From Halarchaeum rubridurum (GTDB lineage: Archaea > Halobacteriota > Halobacteria > Halobacteriales > Halobacteriaceae): a stretch of 64,000 nt of DNA. The notes beneath the pieces were generated by a model. It was not told the origin of the DNA and ran no database searches. It saw only the letters and a list, made by a program, of their open reading frames with translations. Position numbers and translations under genes: made by a program. Below are positions 42,409 to 51,201 of the stretch, piece after piece; the first letter of the stretch is position 1; every line of letters starts with the position of its first letter. Location: NCBI RefSeq assembly GCF_014647115.1, contig NZ_BMOO01000001.1, forward strand, positions 124,001 to 188,000, in the 5' to 3' direction.

Positions 42409-44138
42409 AGGTGCTCCTCCTGCAGGGCGAACAGCCCGTTCGCGCCGCCGCTCGCGACCATCGGGTAGACGTCCTCGCGCGGGTCGATGTGGCAGTCGAT
42501 GACGCTGGGGCCGTCGTAGTCGCGCGCCGCCGCGATGGTGTCCGCGACGTCGTCGTAGTCGTCGAGCGTGAAGCCCGCAGCGCCGAACGCCTCGGCGAGC
42601 GTGGCGAAGTCCGGCCCCCACGGGTACTCGGAGGCCATCCGGCGCCCCTCGAAGAAGGCGTCCTGCCACTGTCGGACCATCCCGACGGCCTCGTTGTTGA
42701 GGACGCAGACCGTGAGGTCGAGGTTCTCGCGGACCGCGACGGAGAGCCCCTGGACGGTCATCAGGAAGGAGCCGTCGCCGTCGAAGCAGACGACCTCCTG
42801 GTCGGGGGCGGCGACCTTCGCGCCGATGGCGGCGGGGAGGCCGTACCCCATCGTCCCGAGGCCGTGACTGGATATCCACGTCCGGGGTTCGGTGAACGTC
42901 CAGTACTGGACGGCCCACATCTGGTGTTGGCCGACGCCCGTGGTGACGATGGTGTCCGCGTCCGTCGCCTCGTCGAACGCCTCGACGACGAACTGCGGTT
43001 TGAGCGGTTCGTCCTCGGGGGCGTCGTAGTCCATCGGATACTCGTCTTTCCACTCGGCGCACCGCTCGCGCCACGCCGCGGCGTCGGGCGAGCGGGGGAG
43101 CGCGTCGTCGAGCTGGCGCAGCACCGTGCTCGCGTCGCCGACGAGCGGGTAGTCCGCGTGGACGTTCTTCGAAATCTCGGAGGCGTCGATGTCGACGTGG
43201 ATGACCTCGGCCTCGGGCGCGAACGTGTCGACGCCGCCGGTGAGGCGGTCGTCGAAGCGCGTGCCGACGCCGAGCAGCACGTCGCAGTGCGTGATGGCCA
43301 TGTTCGCGTAGCCCGTGCCGTGCATCCCCGCCATCTCCATGGCGAGGTCGTGGGTCTCGTCGAACGCGCCGACGCCCGGCATCGTCGTGATGACCGGGAT
43401 GCCGTGGTCGACGGCGAACTGCCGCAGTTCGTCGGTCGCCTCGCCCTTGATGACGCCGCCGCCGGCGAGGATGGCGGGCCGCTCCGCGTCCGCGAGCGCG
43501 TGTGCCGCACGGCTGACCTCCTCGGCGTCGGCCTCGTCCGGAATGTCCTGCGTCTCCGGGCCCTCCGCGGGGCCGGGGCGCGCGACGTCCTCGGCGTTCG
43601 AGACGTCCTTCGGAAGGTCGACGAGCGTCGGGCCCTGGCGGCCGTCGCGGGCGAGCGCGAACGCCTCGCCGACGGTGTCGCCGACGGTGTCCGGGTCGCT
43701 CGCGAAGTAACTCGACTTCGTGACGGGGCGGGTGATGCCGGTCGTGTCCGCCTCCTGGAAGGCGTCGTTGCCGACCATCTCGGTGGCGACCTGCCCCGTC
43801 AGGGCCAGCACCGGCTCCGAGTCCATGTCGGCGTCGGCGATGCCGGTGACGAGGTTGGTCGCGCCGGGGCCGGACGTCGCCAGGCAGACGCCCGGCTCGC
43901 CCGTGACGGCGCCGTAGGCGTCGGCGGCGTGAGCCGCGCCCTGTTCGTGCGCCATCGTGACGTGGTGGATGTCGCTCTGGTAGAGCGCGTCGTAGATGGG
44001 CATGATCGCCCCGCCCTGCACGCCGAAGGCGGCCTCGACGCCGGCGTCCTCCAGTGCGGTCACGACGGACGACGCACCCGTCGGTAGCGTCTCCGCCTCG
44101 TCGCGGTCAGTGGTTCGTTCTGGTTCGCTCTCGCTCAT
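42405..44138 (-). CDS. ilvB: Acetolactate synthase, large (catalytic) subunit
   Basis: A 577-residue ThDP-dependent enzyme. The N-terminal catalytic Glu lies in FGVQGGAIMPIYDAL with HEQGAAHAADAYGAVTGEPGVCLATSGPGATNLVTG. The ThDP-binding motif GDGSFLMTVQGLSVAVRENLDLTVCVLNN (GDG...NN) is near residue 455. It condenses pyruvate with pyruvate or 2-oxobutyrate. It is the first long gene of the ilv-leu operon. The 80-base gap after the leader ORF has no Shine-Dalgarno sequence before ATG 44138, so its initiation may depend on upstream translation. Confidence 0.97.
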   Translation of the reverse strand: MSESEPERTTDRDEAETLPTGASSVVTALEDAGVEAAFGVQGGAIMPIYDALYQSDIHHVTMAHEQGAAHAADAYGAVTGEPGVCLATSGPGATNLVTGIADADMDSEPVLALTGQVATEMVGNDAFQEADTTGITRPVTKSSYFASDPDTVGDTVGEAFALARDGRQGPTLVDLPKDVSNAEDVARPGPAEGPETQDIPDEADAEEVSRAAHALADAERPAILAGGGVIKGEATDELRQFAVDHGIPVITTMPGVGAFDETHDLAMEMAGMHGTGYANMAITHCDVLLGVGTRFDDRLTGGVDTFAPEAEVIHVDIDASEISKNVHADYPLVGDASTVLRQLDDALPRSPDAAAWRERCAEWKDEYPMDYDAPEDEPLKPQFVVEAFDEATDADTIVTTGVGQHQMWAVQYWTFTEPRTWISSHGLGTMGYGLPAAIGAKVAAPDQEVVCFDGDGSFLMTVQGLSVAVRENLDLTVCVLNNEAVGMVRQWQDAFFEGRRMASEYPWGPDFATLAEAFGAAGFTLDDYDDVADTIAAARDYDGPSVIDCHIDPREDVYPMVASGGANGLFALQEEHL

Positions 44139-44212
44139 TGTGTGGTGTGTGTGGTGCGGTCGCTGATCGGTCGGTCGGCCGGTACTGACGGTCGGGGAGG
44201 ATGAGGAGAGAG

Positions 44213-44226
44213 GGGGCTTACGCCCC
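44213..44226. promoter_or_regulatory. Hairpin at the leader-ORF stop codon
   Basis: On the minus strand the RNA reads GGGGC-GUAA-GCCCC. The leader TAA stop codon is in the loop, and a CUCUCUCCUC pyrimidine tract follows. A ribosome terminating at that codon would melt the stem. It could be an attenuator element or a coincidence; the stem has only 5 bp. Confidence 0.4.
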
Positions 44227-44298
44227 TACGATGAACGTCGGGACGGCGGCGACGACGCTGCCCGAGAGACGGTCGGTCCGCGCGGTGGGTCGTCGCAT
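44218..44298 (-). CDS. Candidate leader peptide of the ilv-leu operon (26 residues)
   Basis: The ORF runs from ATG 44298 to TAA 44218-44220. The second half reads SGSVVAAVPTFIVGA, so Val, Ala and Ile codons concentrate before the stop; one Leu codon is also present. A TATA-like TTCAAATA at 44324-44331 would start the message about 3 bases before its ATG, making it the first, leaderless ORF of the ilv-leu mRNA, 80 bases before ilvB. A hairpin encloses its stop codon. This resembles bacterial branched-chain leader peptides in position, but it is an inference from one sequence. Confidence 0.45.
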   Translation of the reverse strand: MRRPTARTDRLSGSVVAAVPTFIVGA

Positions 44299-44323
44299 CG
44301 GTATCGGCTGTAGGCGTCGCTCC

Positions 44324-44331
44324 TATTTGAA
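44324..44331 (-). promoter_or_regulatory. TATA-like box of the ilv-leu operon
   Basis: On the minus strand, CGGGAAGG (BRE-like) precedes TTCAAATA. Counting 27 bases downstream from its centre gives a start near 44300, just before the leader ATG at 44298. leuA ends 44 bases away at 44375, so this promoter lies entirely in the leuA-ilvB gap and gives the ilv-leu operon its own transcript. Confidence 0.6.
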
Positions 44332-44374
44332 CCTTCCCGGCCGTGCAAGCGTTGCCGAACGAGGGCATGACGTC

Positions 44375-45577
<1,203 letters not shown>

Positions 45578-45839
45578 CGGGAATGTCGTTGGATGACATC
45601 GTGTACGTTCGTCCAGACCGGCCAGCCACATAAGGGTATCCCTCTCGTTCCGACACCGCGCCGCCGGCCGCGTCGCACGCCGCGAAACCACCGGACTGCG
45701 GCGTCTCGTAGGAATATTAGGTCTGAGTATGAGAGTGAAGAACAAGGCGATGCGGGGCGTGCCGACTCGGGTCGCCCCCGAGCCTAGTGACCGAACGTTC
45801 AGTCGCGTCGCCGTCGGCGGGTAGGAAACCCCCCGTGTG

Positions 45840-46706
45840 TCAGACGACACCGAGGCCGACGCTCGCCGCGAGGACGCAGGCCCCGCCGACGACCGTGCTG
45901 GCGACGGCGTGCGTGCGGAGGGTGTCGAGGAGCGCGTGGTCGTGGCCGTCGTGGTCGTGGGTGACGGCGTCGTGTATCTCGCCGCCGACCTCGCAGTCCG
46001 GGAGGAAGTCCATGGCGATGTGGAGGAAGACCCCCGCGGCGAAGCCGAAGACGACGGCGTCGACGGCGGGGTTCGGCGGGACGCGGAGGAGAGAGACGGC
46101 GACGGCCGCGATGCCGACGGCGGCGGCCGGGAGGAGCATCGGCGTCACGGGTCGCCCGTCGAGGCGGAGGCGGCGCGCGGCCGCGTAGCCGGCGGGACCC
46201 TTGTGCGAGACGATGGCGAGCCCGAGCACCGCGCCGAGGTCGGGCATCGTCGCGTAGACGGCACCGATGATGACGCCGGCGGCGAGCGCGTGCGCGGTGA
46301 GCTGTGCGGCCGTCCGGTCGATGGGGAACTCGCGGTGGGAGAGCCGGTGGCCGACGGTGTGCGCGGCGAAGCCGGCGACGACGCCGGCCGCGAGCCCGAA
46401 GCCGGCGAGCTTCGGCTGGTAGCCGACGGCCTGCGGGACGAGGAAGACGGCGGCGCTCGTCACCATCGCGCCGCTGGCGAGCCCGTAGCCCCAGACGAGG
46501 CCGCGCGCGCTCCCGTTGTGCGCGCGCTCGCCGAAGAACGCGCCGCCGGTCATCGCGGCGAACGCGACCCAGCCGATTCCGACGACCTTGCCCCCGCGGC
46601 CGGCGGCGAGCGCGACGGCGGAGAGCACACAGAGGAGGACGACGGCGACGGCCCCGAGGGCGACCGACGGGCGGCGGACGGCGCGGGTGAAGAGTGTGTT
46701 CGACAC
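45840..46706 (-). CDS. ZIP-family metal ion transporter
   Basis: 288 residues from GTG 46706. About eight hydrophobic helices are visible. Characteristic features are the metal-binding AAHTVGHRLSHREFP, GLAIVSHKGPAGYAA, and GVFLHIAMDFLPDCE, with an intracellular/extracellular loop EIHDAVTHDHDGHDHALLD rich in His and Asp. ZIP proteins bring zinc, iron or related divalent metals into the cytosol. The start follows a TATA-like box by about 27 bases, giving a leaderless message. It is divergent from the DUF2071 gene at 46798. A distal upstream extension of the frame is a shadow. Confidence 0.85.
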   Translation of the reverse strand: MSNTLFTRAVRRPSVALGAVAVVLLCVLSAVALAAGRGGKVVGIGWVAFAAMTGGAFFGERAHNGSARGLVWGYGLASGAMVTSAAVFLVPQAVGYQPKLAGFGLAAGVVAGFAAHTVGHRLSHREFPIDRTAAQLTAHALAAGVIIGAVYATMPDLGAVLGLAIVSHKGPAGYAAARRLRLDGRPVTPMLLPAAAVGIAAVAVSLLRVPPNPAVDAVVFGFAAGVFLHIAMDFLPDCEVGGEIHDAVTHDHDGHDHALLDTLRTHAVASTVVGGACVLAASVGLGVV

Positions 46707-46729
46707 AGTTACTAAATCTTCTCCTAATG

Positions 46730-46738
46730 TTAATAACC
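46730..46738 (-). promoter_or_regulatory. TATA-like box of the ZIP transporter gene
   Basis: On the minus strand GTTATTAAC lies 27 bases upstream of the GTG start at 46706. The next bases, ATTAGGAGAAGATTTAGTAACT, contain TTAG half-sites spaced so that a metal-dependent DtxR-type repressor could sit over the start site. The regulator is not identified in the window. Confidence 0.5.
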
Positions 46739-46797
46739 CTGTCGGTGGCCGCGACGACGGCCGGCACGACGAAGGGGCCGCGCGGCGAAGCGCGCGT

Positions 46798-47481
46798 ATG
46801 CGAGTTATCTCCATGGACTGGCGCGACGTCTGCGTCGCCTCGTACGCCGTCGACCCCGACGTCGTCGCCGCGACGCTCCCCGAGGACGTCACGGTCGACA
46901 CCCACGGCGGCGACGCCTACCTCTCCGTCGTCCCCTTCGTGATGGGCGACGTCCGTCCCTACGGGTTCCCGCGGTTCGTGGGACCGACCTTCGGCGAGTT
47001 GAACCTCCGGACGTACGTCACGGGCGACGCCGGCCCCGGCATCTACTTCTACAACCTCGACGCCACCGACCGCCTCGGCGTCGCCATCGCGCGCGCGACC
47101 TACCGGCTCCCCTACTACGACGCCAGTCAGCGCATCGTCCGGCGCGGCGAGACCGTCGAGTTCGAGAGCGAACGCACGCACGCCGGCGTCCCGCCCTGCG
47201 AGTTCGACGCCGACTACACCCCGCGGGGCGACCCCGAACCCGCCGAGCCGGGTTCGCTCACGGAGTTCCTCCTCGAACGCTACCGCTTCTACGTCGAGGG
47301 GCGCGACACCCTCCTCCGCGGCGAGATCGAACACGACCCGTGGCGGGTGCAGGAGGCGACCTACGACGTCCGCGAAAACGACCTCTTCGCGGTCAACGGC
47401 TTCGACGACCCCGCGGGCGACCCGCACGTCGTCTACAGCCCCGGCGTCGAGGTCGCCGCGCACGCCCCGAAACGCGTCTAG
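46798..47481 (+). CDS. DUF2071-like (YqjF-type) protein
   Basis: 227 residues from ATG 46798 (or ATG 46813). The sequence VPFVMGDVRPYGFPRFVGPTFGELNLRTYVTGDAGPGIYFYNLDATDRLGVAIARATYRLPYYDA is characteristic of DUF2071, which shares a fold with acetoacetate decarboxylase-like barrel proteins. The C-terminal part has LTEFLLERYRFYVEG and YSPGVEVAAHAPKRV. No biochemical role is established. It is divergent from the ZIP gene and convergent with an HTH-10 regulator 20 bases downstream. Confidence 0.85.
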   Translation: MRVISMDWRDVCVASYAVDPDVVAATLPEDVTVDTHGGDAYLSVVPFVMGDVRPYGFPRFVGPTFGELNLRTYVTGDAGPGIYFYNLDATDRLGVAIARATYRLPYYDASQRIVRRGETVEFESERTHAGVPPCEFDADYTPRGDPEPAEPGSLTEFLLERYRFYVEGRDTLLRGEIEHDPWRVQEATYDVRENDLFAVNGFDDPAGDPHVVYSPGVEVAAHAPKRV

Positions 47482-47501
47482 ACGATTCGCGCCGCGCGCC
47501 C

Positions 47502-48140
47502 TCAGAGGAGCGTCCGCTCGACGAGCGCGGCGTGGGCACGCCGGAGGCGCTCCGAGAGCGACTGGTCGGAGATGCCCAGTTCCTCGGCGAGCTCCACCGT
47601 CGTCGTCCCACGCGGGATGTCGTAGAAGCCGGCCTCGTAGGCGCGGCGGAGCGTCTCGCGCTGGTTCGCCGTGAGACCGTCGTCGCGCTCCTCGGTCGGG
47701 TCGAGGCGGTTGACGCCCGTGACCGTCAGGTCGATGTCGGCCTCGCGGCAGGCGTCGTGGAAGCCCGAGAGGGCGTCCTGCGACGGGAACCGGGCGGTGA
47801 ACTCCCAGGCGTCGCGGGTGCCGGTCGCGCCGCTCAGACTCGCCGACGCCCGGCGGAGGTGCGAGAGGACGCACGTCTCCGAGGACGCCCAGTCGACGCG
47901 GTAGAGCCGCCGGTCGTCGAAGACGTCGACGGCCTCGACGTCCGCGACGTCCGCGTCGCCGGCGAGACGCGTCTGGAAGTCGTCGAGCGCGTCCGCGTCG
48001 GCGTACGCCCAGAGGAACGGCGGTGTATCTACGCCCAGCGGTACGACACGGTCGAGTTCGGCTCGTATCCCCCCTTCCGGCATCGCGCGGCCGAGTGCGA
48101 ACTGGCCCCCCGGAACGGTGAACGTCAGAACGACGCTCAT
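47502..48140 (-). CDS. HTH-10 (bacterio-opsin activator-like) transcriptional regulator
   Basis: 212 residues. The N-terminal 150 residues are an alpha/beta sensory domain found in Bat-type regulators lacking PAS or GAF (FTVPGGQFALGRAMP, LSHLRRASASLSGATG). The C-terminal HTH-10 is LTANQRETLRRAYEAGFYDIPRGTTTVELAEELGISDQSLSERLRRAHAALVE (about residues 155-210). The ligand and target genes are unknown. It lies between the DUF2071 gene and the diphosphoglycerate synthetase-like gene, both separated by small gaps, and may regulate either. Confidence 0.9.
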   Translation of the reverse strand: MSVVLTFTVPGGQFALGRAMPEGGIRAELDRVVPLGVDTPPFLWAYADADALDDFQTRLAGDADVADVEAVDVFDDRRLYRVDWASSETCVLSHLRRASASLSGATGTRDAWEFTARFPSQDALSGFHDACREADIDLTVTGVNRLDPTEERDDGLTANQRETLRRAYEAGFYDIPRGTTTVELAEELGISDQSLSERLRRAHAALVERTLL

Positions 48141-48188
48141 CCTACCGGACCTAGTCGGTGGGTGTTGATAAACCCATCCGCATCGCGC

Positions 48189-49526
48189 TCAGGGGTCGAG
48201 GACGGCACCGAGGCCCGCGTCGAGGAGTTCCGCGGGCGTGGTGTCGTGGAACGCGACCTCGTAGCGCGCGCGGACGACGGGCGCGTCGACGTCCACGACG
48301 GCGTCGAGGTCGACCGGCGTCCCCGCGACGACGACGTCGGGGTCGGCGGCGTCGATGGTGGCTTCGAGGTCCGCGAGCTGGGCCTCGCTGTACCCCATCG
48401 CGGGGAGGACGTCGTCGAGGTGGTCGTACTCGGCGAGGACGTCCGCAATTTCGCCGACAGCGTGGGGCTCCGGGTCGATAATCGACGCCGCGCCCGCGTC
48501 CTCGGCGGCGACGTACCCCGCGCCGTGGGGCGTCCCGCCGTGGGTGAGCGTCGGGCCGTCCTCGACGACGAGCGCGTCGCGGCCCGCGATGGCGTCGGGG
48601 TCGTCGGCGCGCACGACCGAGTCGCTGTGGTACACCGGCGCGTCGGCCGGCGCGAGGCGGGCGGCCGAGTCGCGCGCCGTCTCGACCTGGTCGTCGCTCG
48701 CCGCGTTCTCCTTCGTGACGAGGACCGCGTCGGCGCGTCGGAGGTTCGCCTCGCCGGGGTGGTAGCGCTCGCCGTGGTCGGGTCGCAGCGCGTCGACGAG
48801 CACGAGGTGGTAGTCGGGGCGGGCGAACGCGAGTTCGTTGTTCCCGCCGTCCCAGACGAGCACGTCCGCCTCGTCGCTCGCCCGCTCGAATACCGCCCGG
48901 TAGTCGACGCCCGCGTAGACGACGTGGCCCGCCGCGACGTGGTCCTCGTACTCTTCGCGTTCCTCCACGGTGAGCCCGGCGAGGTCGCGCTCGTCGGCGA
49001 AGCGCTCGACGCGCTTCTCGACGAGGTCGCCGTACGGCATCGGCTCGCGGACGACGGCGACGTCGAGGCCGCGCGCGTCGAGTTCGTCCGCGAACGCCCG
49101 CGCGACCGCGGACTTCCCGCAGCCCGTGCGCACGGCGTTCACGGCGACGACGGGGACGTCGACGTCGAGCTGGACGCTGTCGGGGCCGAGCATTCCGAAG
49201 TCCGCGCCGGCGGCGAGCGCGCGCGAGGCCGCGTGCATCACGTCCCCGTGGGCGACGTCGGAGTACGCGAACAGCACCGTGTCGGCGTCGCGCTCGGCGA
49301 CGGTCTCCGCGAGGGCCGCCTCGGGGACGATGGGTATCGGGCCGCGGCCGTCGGGCGTGAGTGCGGCGGGGAAGGCGTCGTCCCCGCCCGCCTCGGTCTC
49401 GCCGAGGTTCTGGCCGGGGGCGCGCGTGAACGCGACGACGCGCCGGTCCGGGTCGTCCCGGAGGGCGGCGAAGTAGTCGTGGAAGTCGCGGCCGGCCGCA
49501 CCCATCACGACGACGCGTTCGGTCAT
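48189..49526 (-). CDS. Cyclic 2,3-diphosphoglycerate synthetase-like P-loop protein
   Basis: The 445-residue protein starts MTERVVVMGAAGRDFHDYF. An N-terminal Rossmann-like domain precedes a P-loop-like VVAVNAVRTGCGKSAVARAFADELDARG near residue 140, followed by VLVWDGGNNELAFARPDYHLVLVDALRPDHG and ADAVLVTKENAAS. The family includes the cyclic 2,3-diphosphoglycerate synthetase of methanogens and other predicted GTPases with the same layout. In haloarchaea the real product is unknown, since this compound is chiefly a thermolyte of methanogens. It forms its own unit, 48 bases from the HTH-10 gene. Confidence 0.85.
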   Translation of the reverse strand: MTERVVVMGAAGRDFHDYFAALRDDPDRRVVAFTRAPGQNLGETEAGGDDAFPAALTPDGRGPIPIVPEAALAETVAERDADTVLFAYSDVAHGDVMHAASRALAAGADFGMLGPDSVQLDVDVPVVAVNAVRTGCGKSAVARAFADELDARGLDVAVVREPMPYGDLVEKRVERFADERDLAGLTVEEREEYEDHVAAGHVVYAGVDYRAVFERASDEADVLVWDGGNNELAFARPDYHLVLVDALRPDHGERYHPGEANLRRADAVLVTKENAASDDQVETARDSAARLAPADAPVYHSDSVVRADDPDAIAGRDALVVEDGPTLTHGGTPHGAGYVAAEDAGAASIIDPEPHAVGEIADVLAEYDHLDDVLPAMGYSEAQLADLEATIDAADPDVVVAGTPVDLDAVVDVDAPVVRARYEVAFHDTTPAELLDAGLGAVLDP

Positions 49527-49590
49527 GTTCCGGGGTTGTCGCCCGCGGGCGAAAAGCGTGTCCGCCACGCGGGCACCCGCGGTGGGCGAC

Positions 49591-50508
49591 TCAGACGAGG
49601 AGGAACGACGGCACGTAGAGCGCGGCGACGACGAGGCCGGCGCGGCGGCCGACGGTGCGCCGGACGGCGAAGAGACAGACGACGAGGGCGGAGACGCAGA
49701 GCATGTAGAGGCCGGCGGGGAGGACGCTCGCGGGGTGCGGGACGCCGAGGCCGCCGACGGCGGCACCGACCCCGAGGCTGAACAGTGGGTCGGTGACGTT
49801 CGAGCCGAGGAGGGTGCCGACGGCGATGCCGGATTCGCCGTCGCGGACGGCCTGGAGGGAGACGACGATTTCGGGGAGCGTCGTCCCGAGGCCCGTGAGC
49901 GCGCCGACGAACGCGGCGGGGACGTCGAGGGCGAGCGCGACCGTCCGGCCGGCGGTGACGAGCAGGTGGCCGCCGAGGAGGACGAGCGCGAGGCCGGCGA
50001 GGAGCCACGCGACGGCACGCCGGGGGTCGTCGATGCCGTCGTGGTCGCTCGCGTGGTCGGCGAAGTCGGTGCGCTCGACGACGACCGCGAGGAAGCCGAG
50101 GTAGCACGCACAGAGGAGGACGCCCTCGACGCGGCTCACGGCCCCGGAGGCCGCGGCGGCGAGCATGAGGACCATCGCGGCGAGCATCCCGCCGCCGTAG
50201 ACGGCGAGGCGGTCGCGCGGGACCGTGAGGGGGGAGGCGGCGGCGACGAGGCCGATCCCGAGCGTCACCTGCGAGGTCGCGGAGCCGACGACGTGGCCGA
50301 CGGCGAACGTCCCGGCACCGTAGAGACCGGCGTACGCCGCGGTGGCGATTTCGGGGACGCTGGAGCCGACGGCGACGACCGTGACGCCGACGAAGAGCGC
50401 GCCGACGTCGGCGTGGTCGGCGAGGCCGGCGGCGGCGTCGACGACCCGGTCCGCGCCGGTGACGAGCGCGAGCAGACCGACGACGAGCAGGGCGAGCGGG
50501 ACGAGCAC
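49591..50508 (-). CDS. Calcium/cation antiporter (Na+/Ca2+ exchanger family)
   Basis: 305 residues with about ten hydrophobic helices. The two alpha repeats are recognised by VGVTVVAVGSSVPEIATAAYAGL with GSATSQVTLG, and by FVGALTGLGTTLPEIVVSLQAV with GSNVTDPLFSLG. The Glu and Ser/Thr in these motifs form the ion pathway. It exchanges Ca2+ or another cation against Na+ or H+ across the membrane. The protein length is about the standard for prokaryotic members. A loop between the halves contains ERTDFADHASDHDGIDD, rich in Asp and His. The gene is directly downstream of a winged-helix-like gene, 3 bases apart. Confidence 0.92.
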   Translation of the reverse strand: MLVPLALLVVGLLALVTGADRVVDAAAGLADHADVGALFVGVTVVAVGSSVPEIATAAYAGLYGAGTFAVGHVVGSATSQVTLGIGLVAAASPLTVPRDRLAVYGGGMLAAMVLMLAAAASGAVSRVEGVLLCACYLGFLAVVVERTDFADHASDHDGIDDPRRAVAWLLAGLALVLLGGHLLVTAGRTVALALDVPAAFVGALTGLGTTLPEIVVSLQAVRDGESGIAVGTLLGSNVTDPLFSLGVGAAVGGLGVPHPASVLPAGLYMLCVSALVVCLFAVRRTVGRRAGLVVAALYVPSFLLV

Positions 50509-50511
50509 GGC

Positions 50512-51162
50512 CTACTCGGTGAGGTCGAGGTCGGCCTCGACGGTGGAGAGGTCGTCCTCGGAGAGGCCGCGTTGGATGGCGCGCACGAGGTTCTCGATGT
50601 CGTCCGGGTCGACGTCGAGCGTGAGTTCGAGGCCGACCGCGACGGAGCTCTGCGGGGAGTCCTCGACGCGGCCGGGGAGGTACGCGCCCCGGTCGGTGCG
50701 GTCGAGGACGCCCGCCCACGTCCAGAGGTCGAGGAGGGTGCGGAGGCCGACGCGGACGCGCTCGCGCTCGGTGTCGTGGCCCGTGAGACCCGCGAGGACG
50801 GGGATGAGGGCTGGTGCGTGCATCGGTTCGTCGGCGAGTAAGGCGCGCACGCGTCGGGTCGGCGGCCAGTCCGCGAGGACGTCGCGGAAGGCCGCGCGGG
50901 CGTCCGCTTCGCGGTCGTTGGCGAGCGCCGCGGCGAGGTCCGTCCCCTGTTCGGTGAGGCGGTGGTCGCGCCCGTCGACGTCGAGGACGCCGACGTCGTC
51001 GAGGAACGCGGTCTGTCTGCTCACGGCGTCGCTGATACCGGTGGCGTCCTCGACGGCGCTCGTCTGCGTCGCCCCCTCGCTCGCGCCGGCGGCGTACCAG
51101 CCGGCGACGACGGTGCACAGCGTCCCGCGGCTCACGCCCTTCGGTATCGGGTGGTCGCTCAC
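50512..51162 (-). CDS. Haloarchaeal winged-helix-like protein, possibly regulatory
   Basis: The 216-residue protein has a conserved N-terminus MSDHPIPKGVSRGTLCTVVAGWYAAGAS, then a helix-turn-helix-like piece (SAVEDATGISDAVSRQTAFLDDVGVLDVDGRDHRLTEQGTDLAAAL), and a C-terminal half with WTWAGVLDRTDRGAYLP. This pattern is that of a MarR/ArsR-like module with a haloarchaeal extension. It may be a regulator of the exchanger gene, since only 3 bases separate the stop of this gene from the exchanger start and they are probably one operon. No literature function is recognised. Confidence 0.75.
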   Translation of the reverse strand: MSDHPIPKGVSRGTLCTVVAGWYAAGASEGATQTSAVEDATGISDAVSRQTAFLDDVGVLDVDGRDHRLTEQGTDLAAALANDREADARAAFRDVLADWPPTRRVRALLADEPMHAPALIPVLAGLTGHDTERERVRVGLRTLLDLWTWAGVLDRTDRGAYLPGRVEDSPQSSVAVGLELTLDVDPDDIENLVRAIQRGLSEDDLSTVEADLDLTE

Positions 51163-51201
51163 GCCCGTAGGTGAGCGGGGGACGGCAAAAAGCCCGCGGG
51201 C

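Noticed and set aside
44135-44368. 77-codon minus-strand frame spanning the leuA-ilvB gap
   Set aside because: It begins upstream of the predicted ilv transcript start, and its sequence is Arg/Pro-rich shadow. The 26-codon ORF fits the promoter far better.
47340-49781. Plus-strand open frame of over 800 codons
   Set aside because: It is antisense to the HTH-10 and diphosphoglycerate-synthetase-like genes, with Arg/Val/Asp shadow composition and no recognisable domain.
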